64,000 nt of DNA, from positions 214,457 to 278,456 of the forward strand of contig NZ_JAXQNN010000004.1 in assembly GCF_034427455.1 (NCBI RefSeq), written 5' to 3'. A program made the position numbers and the translations under genes. Shown here piece after piece: positions 17,202 through 25,262 of the stretch (the first letter of the stretch is position 1; each line of letters starts with the position of its first letter). The notes beneath the pieces are model-generated. The model was not told where the DNA came from and made no database searches. It saw only the letters and a list, made by a program, of their open reading frames with translations. The stretch is from Jeotgalibacillus haloalkalitolerans (GTDB lineage: Bacteria > Bacillota > Bacilli > Bacillales > Jeotgalibacillaceae).

Positions 17202-17822
17202 ATGATGAATATCGCATTATTCGGATCGACAGGAAGAGTAGGCAGTGTGATTCTTGAACGCGCCCTTGAAGACGGTCATCACGTGCAGGCGCTGGTCCGT
17301 GATACCGGGCTGAAAAGTCATCATTCTAACCTGACTTACATAACAGGGGATGCATCGGTAAAAGAAGATGTGGAAAGTACAATTAAAGGTGCAGACGCAG
17401 TGATCAGCGCGCTTGGCACTGACAAAAATGATGCGCTGACAAAATCAATGATTCATATCCTGCCTGCTATGAGAAAGCATGGCCTCAGACGTATTATTAC
17501 CATAGGAACTGCAGGTATACTTGATTCAAAAAGAGAGCCGGATAAATTCCGTTTCCATTCTTCTGAATCTAACAGGCGATTAAGTACTGCTGCTGAAGAT
17601 CACTGCAGGGCTTATCTGATGCTGAAAGAAGCCGGACTCGACTGGACTGTTGTGTGTCCAACTTATCTGCCGGATGGTGAGCGGATCGGAAAATACCGGA
17701 TAGAAGTCAATACGCTGCCGGATGAGCCGTCGAGTATTTCGATGTATGACACTGGTGATTTTGCTTATTCTCTTCTATTAAATAATGAGCATGTGCGGGA
17801 GAGAGTCGGGATTACTTATTAA
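17202..17822 (+). CDS. NAD(P)-binding (NmrA-like) protein
   Basis: A 206-residue Rossmann-fold protein of the atypical short-chain reductase type: GSTGRVGSVILERAL (NAD(P)-binding GxxGxxG, residues 8-13), YITGDASVKEDVESTIKGADAVISALG, then DHCRAYLMLKEAGLDWTVVCPTYL. AGGAGG precedes the first of two adjacent ATG codons. Relatives act as flavin or quinone reductases or redox sensors; the substrate here cannot be told. Confidence 0.75.
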   Translation: MMNIALFGSTGRVGSVILERALEDGHHVQALVRDTGLKSHHSNLTYITGDASVKEDVESTIKGADAVISALGTDKNDALTKSMIHILPAMRKHGLRRIITIGTAGILDSKREPDKFRFHSSESNRRLSTAAEDHCRAYLMLKEAGLDWTVVCPTYLPDGERIGKYRIEVNTLPDEPSSISMYDTGDFAYSLLLNNEHVRERVGITY

Positions 17823-17841
17823 GATGACTGGTTTTTCATAA

Positions 17842-17964
17842 CCGCTGACCTTCGCGCCAGGCGGACGCTTTCCGCGGCCGGGCGGTGAGCCCCTCCGGCT
17901 TTGCCGTATGGTCTCACCTGTCCCTTATCGCCGCAGGAGTCGCCGCCTTCTGCTCCGGTCAGCT
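17842..17964. repeat. Family B repeat copy 1
   Basis: A GC-rich palindromic element with ends CGCTGACC/GGTCAGCTG. Inner part GGCGGACGCTTTCCGCGGCC ... GCCGCAGGAGTCGCCGCC matches the copy at 54332-54460. Related to family A (GCGGACGCTTTCCG, GGAGTCGCCGCC shared). Confidence 0.75.
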
Positions 17965-17988
17965 GATATGACATGAATAAATTACCCA

Positions 17989-18058
17989 CAACTTTATTGT
18001 CATATATAAATTTAAATACTGAGCTAAAACTATTAAGTAAAATGATTAAATAAAGTTG
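17989..18058. repeat. AT-rich inverted repeat
   Basis: CAACTTTATT (17989-17998) and its exact complement AATAAAGTTG (18049-18058) enclose 50 AT-rich bases between two GC-rich repeats. No gene seen. Confidence 0.4.
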
Positions 18059-18108
18059 GGATCATTCAATTACTTTATTAAGTTAAACAGCATTCAAATG
18101 AACTTCAA

Positions 18109-18234
18109 AGTGCAGCGGAGCGGAAGGCGGTGACTCCGGGACGATTAGAGGGAAGCTGAGCCCCCACAGCCTAAGGCGAGGAGGCTCAGCAACCTCCGTC
18201 CGGAAAGCATTCGCCTGAAGCGCAGCGGAACGAT
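18109..18234. repeat. Family A repeat copy 1, with terminator
   Basis: About 126 bases from AGTGCAGCGGAGCGGAAGGC-type start to AGCGCAGCGGAACG, with paired inner segments CTCCGGGACG/CGTCCGGA and AGCTGAG/CTCAGC. It is followed at once by the terminator at 18236-18278. This and the B repeat fill the gap between 17823 and 18299. Confidence 0.85.
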
Positions 18235-18235
18235 G

Positions 18236-18278
18236 AAAAAAGCCTGAAACACTTCAAAAGTGTCTCAGGCTTTTTTTT
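18236..18278. terminator. Terminator joined to A repeat (bmrD end)
   Basis: AAAAAAGCCTGA-GACACTT-type stem: AGCCTGAAACACTT pairs with AAGTGTCTCAGGCT, with A and T runs on both sides. Confidence 0.8.
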
Positions 18279-18299
18279 ACAGCATATACAAGGCAAGCA

Positions 18300-20312
18300 T
18301 TAACCTGCCTGCTGTTTTCCCTGCTGCAGTTCGTACATTTGATAATATTTACCCCGATTTGCCATCAGCTCATCATGTGTGCCGCGTTCGACGATGTGTC
18401 CGCGGTCTAATACAAGAATCTGGTCTGCATTGCGGATCGTTGACAGGCGGTGTGCAATTATGAATGTCGTTCTGCCTGTTTTCAACGCATCCATCGCATG
18501 CTGAATGACTGATTCTGTTTCAGTGTCCACACTTGATGTCGCTTCGTCGAGTACAAGTACCGCCGGGTCAAAAGCAAGTGCTCTTGCAAAAGAGATCAGC
18601 TGCCTCTGTCCTGATGATAATGTACTGCCTTTTTCAATCACAGGCTCGTCAATTCCCTGTTCCAGGTTTGTCAGCACCTGGTCTGCACCGACAGCCTTTA
18701 ATGCATCCTCTATTTTTTGTCTTGATATTCGAGGATCATTGAGGCTGACATTGGATGCAATTGTACCTGTAAAGAGATACGGATCCTGGAGTACAATCCC
18801 CATGTGATCGCGAATGGTTTGCCGAGGTAATTCTTTGATGTTTTGTCCATCAATGAGAATCTCCCCTTTTTGACAGTCATAAAAGCGGAACAGCAGGTTC
18901 ATAATTGATGATTTTCCTGAACCGGTATGTCCGACAAGTCCGATCGTCTGGCCTGGCTGTGCTTCAAATGACAGGTTCTTTAATACATAATCTTCTTTTT
19001 TATAAGCAAATGACACATCATTAAATACAACGTGCCCTTTTAACCGTTCTATTCTTTCGTCCCTGACTTCTTCACCATCTTCGTCCATCAGCCCGAATAC
19101 CCTTTTCCCTGCTACAAGCGCAAGCTCAAGATTTGCAAGCTGATTGACGATTCCTGTGACAGGCTGGAACAGTCTTGTCAGGTAATCAACAAACGCATAC
19201 AGCACCCCGACAGTCACAAAGGATTCAGCCGTCAGTGCAGCACCACCGAAGTACCAGATGAACGCCACGAATGTCAGATTACGCAAAATGTTCACCAGAT
19301 TGTGTGACATCAGCGCATTCAGATTCAGCAGCTTATTCTGAAACTGAAAATGTGTCGTATTCTTTTCTTCAAACTCTTCCTGGATCCGGCCCTCTCTTCT
19401 GAAAGCCTGGATAATACTCATTCCCTGTATCGCTTCATTAATAGAAGCATTGATTTCACTCACCTTTGATCTGACTGTCTGGTTGTAGACTGATGCATAT
19501 TTACGATACAGCAGCATCCAGATGTATAAGATCGGGAGCAAAACCAAACAGATCGCAGCTAAGTTCGGATCAAGGATAAACAATGCAATGTAAATACCGG
19601 TAATATATACACCGCTATGGAAAAACTGTCCCAGCACCTGAACATACAGTTCCCGGATTGCTTCAGTATCATTTGTGATCCTTGCTACAACTTTACCTGC
19701 AGGCAGATTATCAAAATAATTGATCGGCAGGCGCTGGATATGATTGAATACCTGGGTACGCATTTTCTGAATAATTCTGTTTGCTGAGCGCTGCAGCTGG
19801 AATTCCTGACCGAAGTGAAAAATCGCAGCCACCACTGTTAAACCGAAGTAGAGCGCGACAAGCCAGAGCATTCTCGGGATCTCAGGTGTATAGAATGCAA
19901 ACACCTCTCCTCTCGTCAGCTCTTCAGCAGGATAAGCTGTTGCCCCGTCACCTGATCCGAATATTAACTGACCGTCCTGATAGTTTCTTTCACCTTCCGC
20001 TTCAACCGGTTCATCCACAAAGTAAAAGTTCAGACCGATCTGGAAAATATGAGCCTGACTTTCACCCTGCTCACCATTATTTAAATAAGCTTCTCTTTTA
20101 TAAAATGTGCCATTATATGACACTGCATCTTCTGTATTTCCTGTTTCCACCCATGTCTCTTCAATACCAAGAATATGATCATCAATCATTTTCTTCGCGA
20201 TAAAGGGACCTGCGAGCTCAGCTGCAACTGAAATTGTCAGCATCACAAGCGCAATGAGGATCGTCTTTTTATACATCAGACCATATTGCCAGAGGCGTTT
20301 TCCCACACTCAT
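18300..20312 (-). CDS. bmrD: Heterodimeric multidrug ABC exporter subunit BmrD
   Basis: A 670-residue half-transporter. Six membrane helices, with a ~90-residue extracellular insertion after the first helix (EETWVETGNTEDAVSYNGTF...), known for BmrD. Nucleotide-binding domain: Walker A GHTGSGKSS, signature LSSGQRQ, Walker B VLVLDEATSSVDTE with the catalytic Glu, and H-loop IAHRLSTI. Its ATG overlaps the stop of bmrC (ATGA), so the two are co-translated. With BmrC it exports drugs from the membrane. B. subtilis YheH is almost the same length. Confidence 0.92.
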   Translation of the reverse strand: MSVGKRLWQYGLMYKKTILIALVMLTISVAAELAGPFIAKKMIDDHILGIEETWVETGNTEDAVSYNGTFYKREAYLNNGEQGESQAHIFQIGLNFYFVDEPVEAEGERNYQDGQLIFGSGDGATAYPAEELTRGEVFAFYTPEIPRMLWLVALYFGLTVVAAIFHFGQEFQLQRSANRIIQKMRTQVFNHIQRLPINYFDNLPAGKVVARITNDTEAIRELYVQVLGQFFHSGVYITGIYIALFILDPNLAAICLVLLPILYIWMLLYRKYASVYNQTVRSKVSEINASINEAIQGMSIIQAFRREGRIQEEFEEKNTTHFQFQNKLLNLNALMSHNLVNILRNLTFVAFIWYFGGAALTAESFVTVGVLYAFVDYLTRLFQPVTGIVNQLANLELALVAGKRVFGLMDEDGEEVRDERIERLKGHVVFNDVSFAYKKEDYVLKNLSFEAQPGQTIGLVGHTGSGKSSIMNLLFRFYDCQKGEILIDGQNIKELPRQTIRDHMGIVLQDPYLFTGTIASNVSLNDPRISRQKIEDALKAVGADQVLTNLEQGIDEPVIEKGSTLSSGQRQLISFARALAFDPAVLVLDEATSSVDTETESVIQHAMDALKTGRTTFIIAHRLSTIRNADQILVLDRGHIVERGTHDELMANRGKYYQMYELQQGKQQAG

Positions 20313-22066
20313 GACTGCACCTCCTCTAACAGCGACTCTTCAACCTGCTGGCGCTCATACTGCTCAAAGTACCAGCCTTTCTTTTTCAGAAGGTCCTCGT
20401 GCACGCCTTCTTCCACAATCTCACCGTTATCCATGACAACAATCCAGTCTGCATGTTCAACTGCAGACAGCCTGTGAGTCGTGATCATCGTTGTCTTACC
20501 GTTCCGTTCATTTTTTATATTCTCTAAGATTGCTGCTTCAGTTTTGGCATCAACTGCAGATAAAGAATCATCAAGAATCAGCAGTGACGGATCTTTAATT
20601 AACGCACGGGCAATAGAAATCCGCTGCTTTTGTCCGCCTGATAATGCAACGCCTTTTTCTCCGACCATTGTGTCCAGACCATCCGGCAGCATCTCAAGAT
20701 CCTTTTCGAAATGAGCCATCTTTATCGCTTTCATCAGCTCTTCCTCTGTCGCATCTTCAGCACCGAATAAAATATTGTCACGGACAGACTTTGAAAACAA
20801 CACATGCTCCTGAGGTACATAGCCGACCCATGATAACAGCTGATCCTTTGTCAGATCATTTAATCCGGTGTTACTAACTGCAATTTTACCGTCTCCTGCC
20901 GGATATTCCTTCAGGAGCTGCCTGACGATTGTCGTTTTACCGCTTCCCGTTCTACCAACGATTCCAAGTGTCTGCCCCTGCTTCAGCCTGATGTTCAGAT
21001 TTTTTAAGTTCTGAACATTTGAAGAAGGATATTGAAACGCTGTCTCACGGAACTCGATACTGTCCATTGAGCTGACTGCAGCAGCGTATGCAGGCTCTGC
21101 CACATCCGGCGTACTGCTCAATGTTTCATTTACACGATCCATAGAAGCGTTGCCGCGCTGCATAATATTGATAAGCTCTCCAATTGCAAACATCGGCCAG
21201 ATCAGCATCCCAAGATATACATTAAACGAGACAAGCTGACCAAGCGTAATCGCCTGATTAAACACAAGGTATGCACCATATCCAAGGCCAATCATATAAC
21301 TGATCCCTGTCAGCACTTTTGTCAGCGGATTAAAGAGCGAATCAATAAACGATACGCGGATATTTTTCTGATACACATCCTCCGTATGCTGATGAAACAG
21401 CTCTTCATCCCGCCGCTCCTGCACATATGCCCTGATGACCCGCACGCCGGCAATTGATTCAAGTACACGATCATTTAAATCCCCAAAAGCATCCTGGGCG
21501 ACCATGTATCGCTCATGAATTTTTTTACCGAGGATTTTCATGACAAAAGCAAGGATTGGCAGCGGCAATACTGCCGCAAGCGTCAGCTCCCATGAAATTA
21601 AAAATCCCATTGTTAAAAGAATGGTCAGCATATACGCCGTGGAATCAATGAGCGTTAATACACCGAAGCCGGCAGTAACAGATACCGCCTTTAAATCATT
21701 TGTTGCCCTTGCCATCAGGTCACCGGTTCGGTTTCTTTCATAAAAGCCGGGCGTCATCTGAAGAAGCTTCCCCATGAACATGGATCTCAGACGGCGCTCA
21801 ATCTGGTGTGCACCACCAAAAAGCAGATACTGCCATACATAGTTCATGATATAAGTCACGACACCAATTCCAGCAAGGATCAATAAATAACGGATTAACA
21901 AATCCTGTGTCAGCTCACCCATAAAAATATCATCAATTGCCATCCCGACCAGAAATGGCGGAACAACTTCAAATAAATTAGCAATCAATAATAGACCAAT
22001 TGCAACGGTATAACGTTTCCAGTGTTCTTTAAAAAACCAGCCGAGCTTAATAAAAATATCAAACAT
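20309..22066 (-). CDS. bmrC: Heterodimeric multidrug ABC exporter subunit BmrC
   Basis: A 585-residue half-transporter, the length of B. subtilis YheI. Six membrane helices then the ATPase domain: Walker A GRTGSGKTT, signature LSGGQKQR, Walker B LLILDDSLSAVDAKTE. The residue after the Walker B Asp is Asp instead of Glu, so the ATP site that uses it is the degenerate one of the heterodimer, as known for BmrCD. AAAGGAGG lies before the ATG. It is preceded by a ~380-nt leader with an attenuator. Confidence 0.93.
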   Translation of the reverse strand: MFDIFIKLGWFFKEHWKRYTVAIGLLLIANLFEVVPPFLVGMAIDDIFMGELTQDLLIRYLLILAGIGVVTYIMNYVWQYLLFGGAHQIERRLRSMFMGKLLQMTPGFYERNRTGDLMARATNDLKAVSVTAGFGVLTLIDSTAYMLTILLTMGFLISWELTLAAVLPLPILAFVMKILGKKIHERYMVAQDAFGDLNDRVLESIAGVRVIRAYVQERRDEELFHQHTEDVYQKNIRVSFIDSLFNPLTKVLTGISYMIGLGYGAYLVFNQAITLGQLVSFNVYLGMLIWPMFAIGELINIMQRGNASMDRVNETLSSTPDVAEPAYAAAVSSMDSIEFRETAFQYPSSNVQNLKNLNIRLKQGQTLGIVGRTGSGKTTIVRQLLKEYPAGDGKIAVSNTGLNDLTKDQLLSWVGYVPQEHVLFSKSVRDNILFGAEDATEEELMKAIKMAHFEKDLEMLPDGLDTMVGEKGVALSGGQKQRISIARALIKDPSLLILDDSLSAVDAKTEAAILENIKNERNGKTTMITTHRLSAVEHADWIVVMDNGEIVEEGVHEDLLKKKGWYFEQYERQQVEESLLEEVQS

Positions 22067-22101
22067 ATCTGAGTACCTCCTTTATTCCGGTTCGAGTCAG
22101 G

Positions 22102-22164
22102 CTACCCACTATCCAAAGCCTTCTTGTAACCTGCCATTAACATGTCTGTGTACATTCTTTTCAT
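22102..22164 (-). CDS. Short ORF in the bmrC leader
   Basis: A 20-codon frame, MKRMYTDMLMAGYKKALDSG, starting 10 nt after an AGGAGG (22175-22180) and ending 35 nt before bmrC. Two earlier in-frame ATG codons (22173, 22170) are 1 and 4 nt from the ribosome site and are less likely starts. It lies downstream of both leader terminators, so it is made only on read-through. It could be a second regulatory peptide or couple translation to bmrC. Confidence 0.45.
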   Translation of the reverse strand: MKRMYTDMLMAGYKKALDSG

Positions 22165-22232
22165 CTCCATCATTCCTCCTGAAAGTAATATGTATGAAAA
22201 CAGATCAACTGTTATCAACTAAAAAATGGCAA

Positions 22233-22277
22233 CAAAAAAGCATACTCCGCCTGTAAAAAAGCAGAGTATGCTTTAAA
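22233..22277 (-). terminator. Leader terminator 2 of bmrCD
   Basis: On the minus strand AAAGCATACTCTGC pairs with GCGGAGTATGCTTT around a T-rich loop, followed by TTTTTT. It lies right after terminator 1. Confidence 0.85.
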
Positions 22278-22312
22278 AAAAGGCGCTGACTGCATACGCA
22301 GACAACACCTTT
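22274..22312 (-). terminator. Leader terminator 1 (attenuator) of bmrCD
   Basis: On the minus strand AAAGGTGTTGTCTGC pairs with GCAGTCAGCGCCTTT, loop GTAT, then seven T. Its 5' arm contains CTGCGT (22296-22301), complementary to ACGCAG in the leader peptide gene. Confidence 0.85.
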
Positions 22313-22337
22313 ACCAGTCAATCAATCATTCAGATCG

Positions 22338-22403
22338 TCAGAAAAAAGTTCGCTGCGTGATATTCAGTTTTGCAGAATATTCTTTACGTTTGATGATGAT
22401 CAT
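22338..22403 (-). CDS. bmrCD leader peptide
   Basis: A 21-residue peptide beginning MIIIKRKEYSAKLN and ending QRTFF, with AAAGGAG 9 nt before the ATG. Its stop lies 26 nt before terminator 1. Codons 16-17 (ACG CAG, 22353-22358) can pair with CTGCGT of the terminator stem. In B. subtilis bmrCD is controlled by ribosome-mediated attenuation through a leader gene, bmrB; this is the positional counterpart, although shorter than BmrB as I recall it. I did not see sequence similarity with BmrB. Confidence 0.7.
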   Translation of the reverse strand: MIIIKRKEYSAKLNITQRTFF

Positions 22404-22453
22404 GACACACAGCTCCTTTCTGTACGATTTTTGTCCATTCTTTGAACATCATT

Positions 22454-22482
22454 AGAATAAACTACCATCTGAAGGTTGTCAA
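22454..22482 (-). promoter_or_regulatory. Promoter of the bmrCD leader
   Basis: On the minus strand TTGACA (22477-22482), exact 17-nt spacer, TATTCT (22454-22459). Transcription would start near 22446. Confidence 0.75.
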
Positions 22483-22630
22483 TATATTTTTCAGAAATCA
22501 TTGAAGATTTGCTCAGCACATTTCCTGAACTTTTTATTTGCAAAATAAACGAAAGCTGGTTTGCAGGGTCCTCCTATGGGTATCTTACTATTAAATACAA
22601 AGTTTTTATTTATGACGAGGAGGCGTTACC

Positions 22631-22702
22631 ATGTTACGTACAATTCTAATGATCATCGGTGCAATTGTTGTTATTTTCTTCTTAATTAATCTGATTGGTT
22701 AA
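22631..22702 (+). CDS. Tiny membrane peptide, 23 residues
   Basis: MLRTILMIIGAIVVIFFLINLIG is a single membrane helix. The ribosome site GAGGAGGCG lies 5-6 nt upstream. It stands alone between the bmr leader and the TetR gene, with a terminator about 110 nt downstream. Similar tiny hydrophobic peptides are common in Bacillales; no function is known. The bases 22703-22814 show nothing else. Confidence 0.6.
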   Translation: MLRTILMIIGAIVVIFFLINLIG

Positions 22703-22814
22703 TCATGAAGTAATCAAGGATCACACTTAATAACTACGCTGCTTACATCATTATTTTTATCGGTATCTTATGATTATTAATTATATTCTCCCAATGTTTT
22801 AAGTAGCACGTATC

Positions 22815-22843
22815 AGAACCCTGAAAAACAGGGTTCTTTTTTA
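22815..22843 (+). terminator. Intrinsic terminator
   Basis: AGAACCCTG/CAGGGTTCT with loop AAAAA and a TTTTTT tail. Confidence 0.85.
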
Positions 22844-22934
22844 TGCGCTTTCTACTGCAAAACCGCTTCATTTCCCACTTCTTCCCCATTTTCCGATATA
22901 CTGATTACAGGACGATCTTAAAGGATGAGTGCAT

Positions 22935-23504
22935 ATGGCGCGACAAAGAAAAATGAATATTACTGAACTGATGGAAGCGACAGAAAGTCTGCTTTTAGAA
23001 AAAGGCTATGAAGGCTTTCACTTCAAAGCCCTTTCAGAGCGCCTTGACGTTGCCAGAAGTACAATTTATGAATACTACAAAAATAAAGACGAACTCATCG
23101 CTGACTATATGACCAATTTAATGGATCAGGTGATGAAAAAAATCGACCGGCTCAGCCAGCAGCCTGATGCATTTCTGACGCTGAAGGATCTGCTTTATTT
23201 GTTCATGGAATACTCTCAGGTGTATGACATGATTAAGATGAGACCTTCCCTTGATAAAAGTGCCTCTTCTCAGGTGAGAAAGCAGCTTGAACAGCTCGAT
23301 GCACAGTCAGGCAGACTCTTTCAGCTGTTGATGATGCTGATCGAGAAAGCTAAAAAAGAAGGCTCAATCAGAGCAAACCTGCCGTCTACACTCATTGCCG
23401 GTGTATTCTTTCAATCTGTTTTAATTCAAAACACTGAGGGAATACCAAAGGAAGAATGGGCGGAAATGTTATTTGATATGATCGAAAACGGGATTACTCC
23501 CTGA
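22935..23504 (+). CDS. TetR-family regulator
   Basis: A 189-residue repressor-type protein. N-terminal helix-turn-helix: ATESLLLEKGYEGFHFKALSERLDVARSTIYEYYKNKDELIADYM (about residues 12-56). The C-terminal ligand domain is not recognised. The ATG at 22935 is chosen after AAGGATGAG; a GTG two codons earlier is possible. It ends 12 nt before the photolyase ATG, so the two form an operon and the regulator may control it. Confidence 0.85.
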   Translation: MARQRKMNITELMEATESLLLEKGYEGFHFKALSERLDVARSTIYEYYKNKDELIADYMTNLMDQVMKKIDRLSQQPDAFLTLKDLLYLFMEYSQVYDMIKMRPSLDKSASSQVRKQLEQLDAQSGRLFQLLMMLIEKAKKEGSIRANLPSTLIAGVFFQSVLIQNTEGIPKEEWAEMLFDMIENGITP

Positions 23505-23516
23505 TAAAGGAGCGGT

Positions 23517-24920
23517 ATGATGACTTCTATCGTATGGATCAGAAAAGACCTGCGGCTTCATGACAATCCAGGTCTGTATCACGCTGCAGAAGCCGGCAAA
23601 GTATTGCCGGTTTATATTTTTGATGAAGACGAAAAGATTGGTGCTGCTCAAAAATGGTTTCTTCACCATGCACTTGAATCTTTTCAGAAACGACTGGATT
23701 CTGCCGGGGGCAAGCTATTCATTGCCAAAGGAAATCCTGAAAAAATTCTTAATCACCTAATTAAGGAATACGAAATTACTTCTATCCACTGGAACAGACA
23801 GTATGAACCCTCCGTTTTTAACAGGGATCGCGAAATAGGCGAAGCACTTCATGACCAGGGGCTTGATGTGAACACTTATGAAGGAAGACTTCTACTTCCA
23901 CCGTGGGATGTGAAAAAGAAAGACGGTGAACCTTATAAAGTTTTCACTCCTTTTTATAAAGCGCTCCAGAAACATGAAGTTCCACAGGCGCTTCCGTCGG
24001 TCAAAAAGGTGGATCCTGTTTCATTTAAAAAGAAGGACTCACTGTCACTTGATGATTTAGAGCTGCTTCCTGAGATCGACTGGACAGGCGGAATGGAAAA
24101 GAGATGGACGCCTTCTGAAGAAGCAGCAGTCAGACGCTTCCAGGCTTTTATGGATAAGAAGCTGAAAGTATATAAAAAGGAACGGGACTTCCCTGCTGCA
24201 GAGGTAAGTTCAGCACTATCCCCTTATTTTGCGCTCGGTCTGCTGTCAGCCAGAAGTGTGTACCATTCAATTAAAAAGAATGCTGAAGCTGCCGGAGAGC
24301 CTTTTATCAGACAGTTGGTGTGGAGGGATTTTGCCTACTCACTGATCACTCATTTTCCTGAAACGGAAACAGATCCGATGAATGATCAGTTCAAAGATTT
24401 TAAATGGATGAATGAAAAAAATCAGTTTGCTGCATGGAAAAAAGGCAAAACCGGTTTTCCAATTGTGGATGCAGGCATGAGAGAGTTATGGTCAACAGGC
24501 TATATGCATAACCGTGTCAGAATGATTGTGGGGTCTTTCCTGACAAAAGATCTGCTCATACACTGGAGAGAAGGTGCTGACTGGTTTGACGATACGCTGG
24601 TTGATGCTGACGTTGCAAATAACGTTATGGGTTGGCAGTGGGTCGCCGGTTCAGGAGCAGACGCCTCTCCTTTCTTCAGGATCTTTAATCCCACAACCCA
24701 GTCAGAAAAATTCGATCCTGATGGCGACTATATTAAAAAATGGGTGCCGGAACTGAAAACAATGCCTGCAAAACATATCCATGATCCCTCAGGTGCGCCG
24801 GATGACGTGCTTGAAGAAGCCGGCATTGTGATTGGTGAAGATTATCCTGAACCGGTTGTTGATCACAAGGCAGCAAGACAGCGGGCGCTGGATCGTTATG
24901 ATGATGTGAAGAAGTCATGA
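23517..24920 (+). CDS. phr: Class I CPD photolyase
   Basis: A 467-residue light-driven DNA repair enzyme that splits pyrimidine dimers. N-terminal antenna domain (SIVWIRKDLRLHDNPGL, residues 4-20); C-terminal FAD domain with FIRQLVWRDFAYSL, GFPIVDAGMRELWSTGYMHNRVRMIVGSFLTKDLLIHWREGADWF and NNVMGWQWVAGSGADASPFFRIFNP, including the FAD-binding and Trp-chain residues. AAAGGAG precedes the ATG. Cryptochrome function cannot be excluded from sequence alone, but the WQW-GSG-DASPF pattern is that of photolyases. Confidence 0.92.
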   Translation: MMTSIVWIRKDLRLHDNPGLYHAAEAGKVLPVYIFDEDEKIGAAQKWFLHHALESFQKRLDSAGGKLFIAKGNPEKILNHLIKEYEITSIHWNRQYEPSVFNRDREIGEALHDQGLDVNTYEGRLLLPPWDVKKKDGEPYKVFTPFYKALQKHEVPQALPSVKKVDPVSFKKKDSLSLDDLELLPEIDWTGGMEKRWTPSEEAAVRRFQAFMDKKLKVYKKERDFPAAEVSSALSPYFALGLLSARSVYHSIKKNAEAAGEPFIRQLVWRDFAYSLITHFPETETDPMNDQFKDFKWMNEKNQFAAWKKGKTGFPIVDAGMRELWSTGYMHNRVRMIVGSFLTKDLLIHWREGADWFDDTLVDADVANNVMGWQWVAGSGADASPFFRIFNPTTQSEKFDPDGDYIKKWVPELKTMPAKHIHDPSGAPDDVLEEAGIVIGEDYPEPVVDHKAARQRALDRYDDVKKS

Positions 24921-24996
24921 TAGAAAAACAGCTCACCGGGGGCGGAGTTGAGTGGTTTATTTTTTGAATCCTTATAACCGTTCCCCTGCACCATAT

Positions 24997-25033
24997 AAAA
25001 AAACCGTCCCAATTACTTCTGGGACGGTTTTTT
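24997..25033. terminator. Bidirectional terminator phr / tatA
   Basis: AAAAAACCGTCCC pairs with GGGACGGTTTTTT; it overlaps the last tatA codons. Confidence 0.85.
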
Positions 25034-25186
25034 CGACTCCTCATCTTTCATCACTGAGTTCATGCCTTTTTTAAATTCGTAAAGTGTTTTTCCGGCTGTT
25101 TTGCCAAGCTCAGGCAGCTTTGACGGACCAAACACGATAAGAGCAACAAACAGGATAATTAATATTTCTCCAAATCCGAGGTTCAT
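25013..25186 (-). CDS. tatA: Twin-arginine translocase subunit TatA
   Basis: A 57-residue protein: short N-terminus, one helix (GEILIILFVALIVFG), the FGPSKLPELGKTAGK hinge and amphipathic helix, and a charged tail. These are the hallmarks of TatA, which forms the pore for folded-protein export. AGGGGTAG lies 2-8 nt before the ATG. No tatC lies nearby, so this copy is an orphan, comparable to tatAc of B. subtilis. Confidence 0.9.
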   Translation of the reverse strand: MNLGFGEILIILFVALIVFGPSKLPELGKTAGKTLYEFKKGMNSVMKDEESKKPSQK

Positions 25187-25262
25187 TGTACACTACCCCT
25201 TCTTTTCTTCTTGCTCTCAGTATACATCTTTTTTTGTAAAATGCGAGTGGAGATATTGTGAA

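Noticed and set aside
19781..20203. Open frame of 140 codons opposite bmrD
   Set aside because: Lies wholly within the conserved bmrD gene and has no plausible ribosome site.
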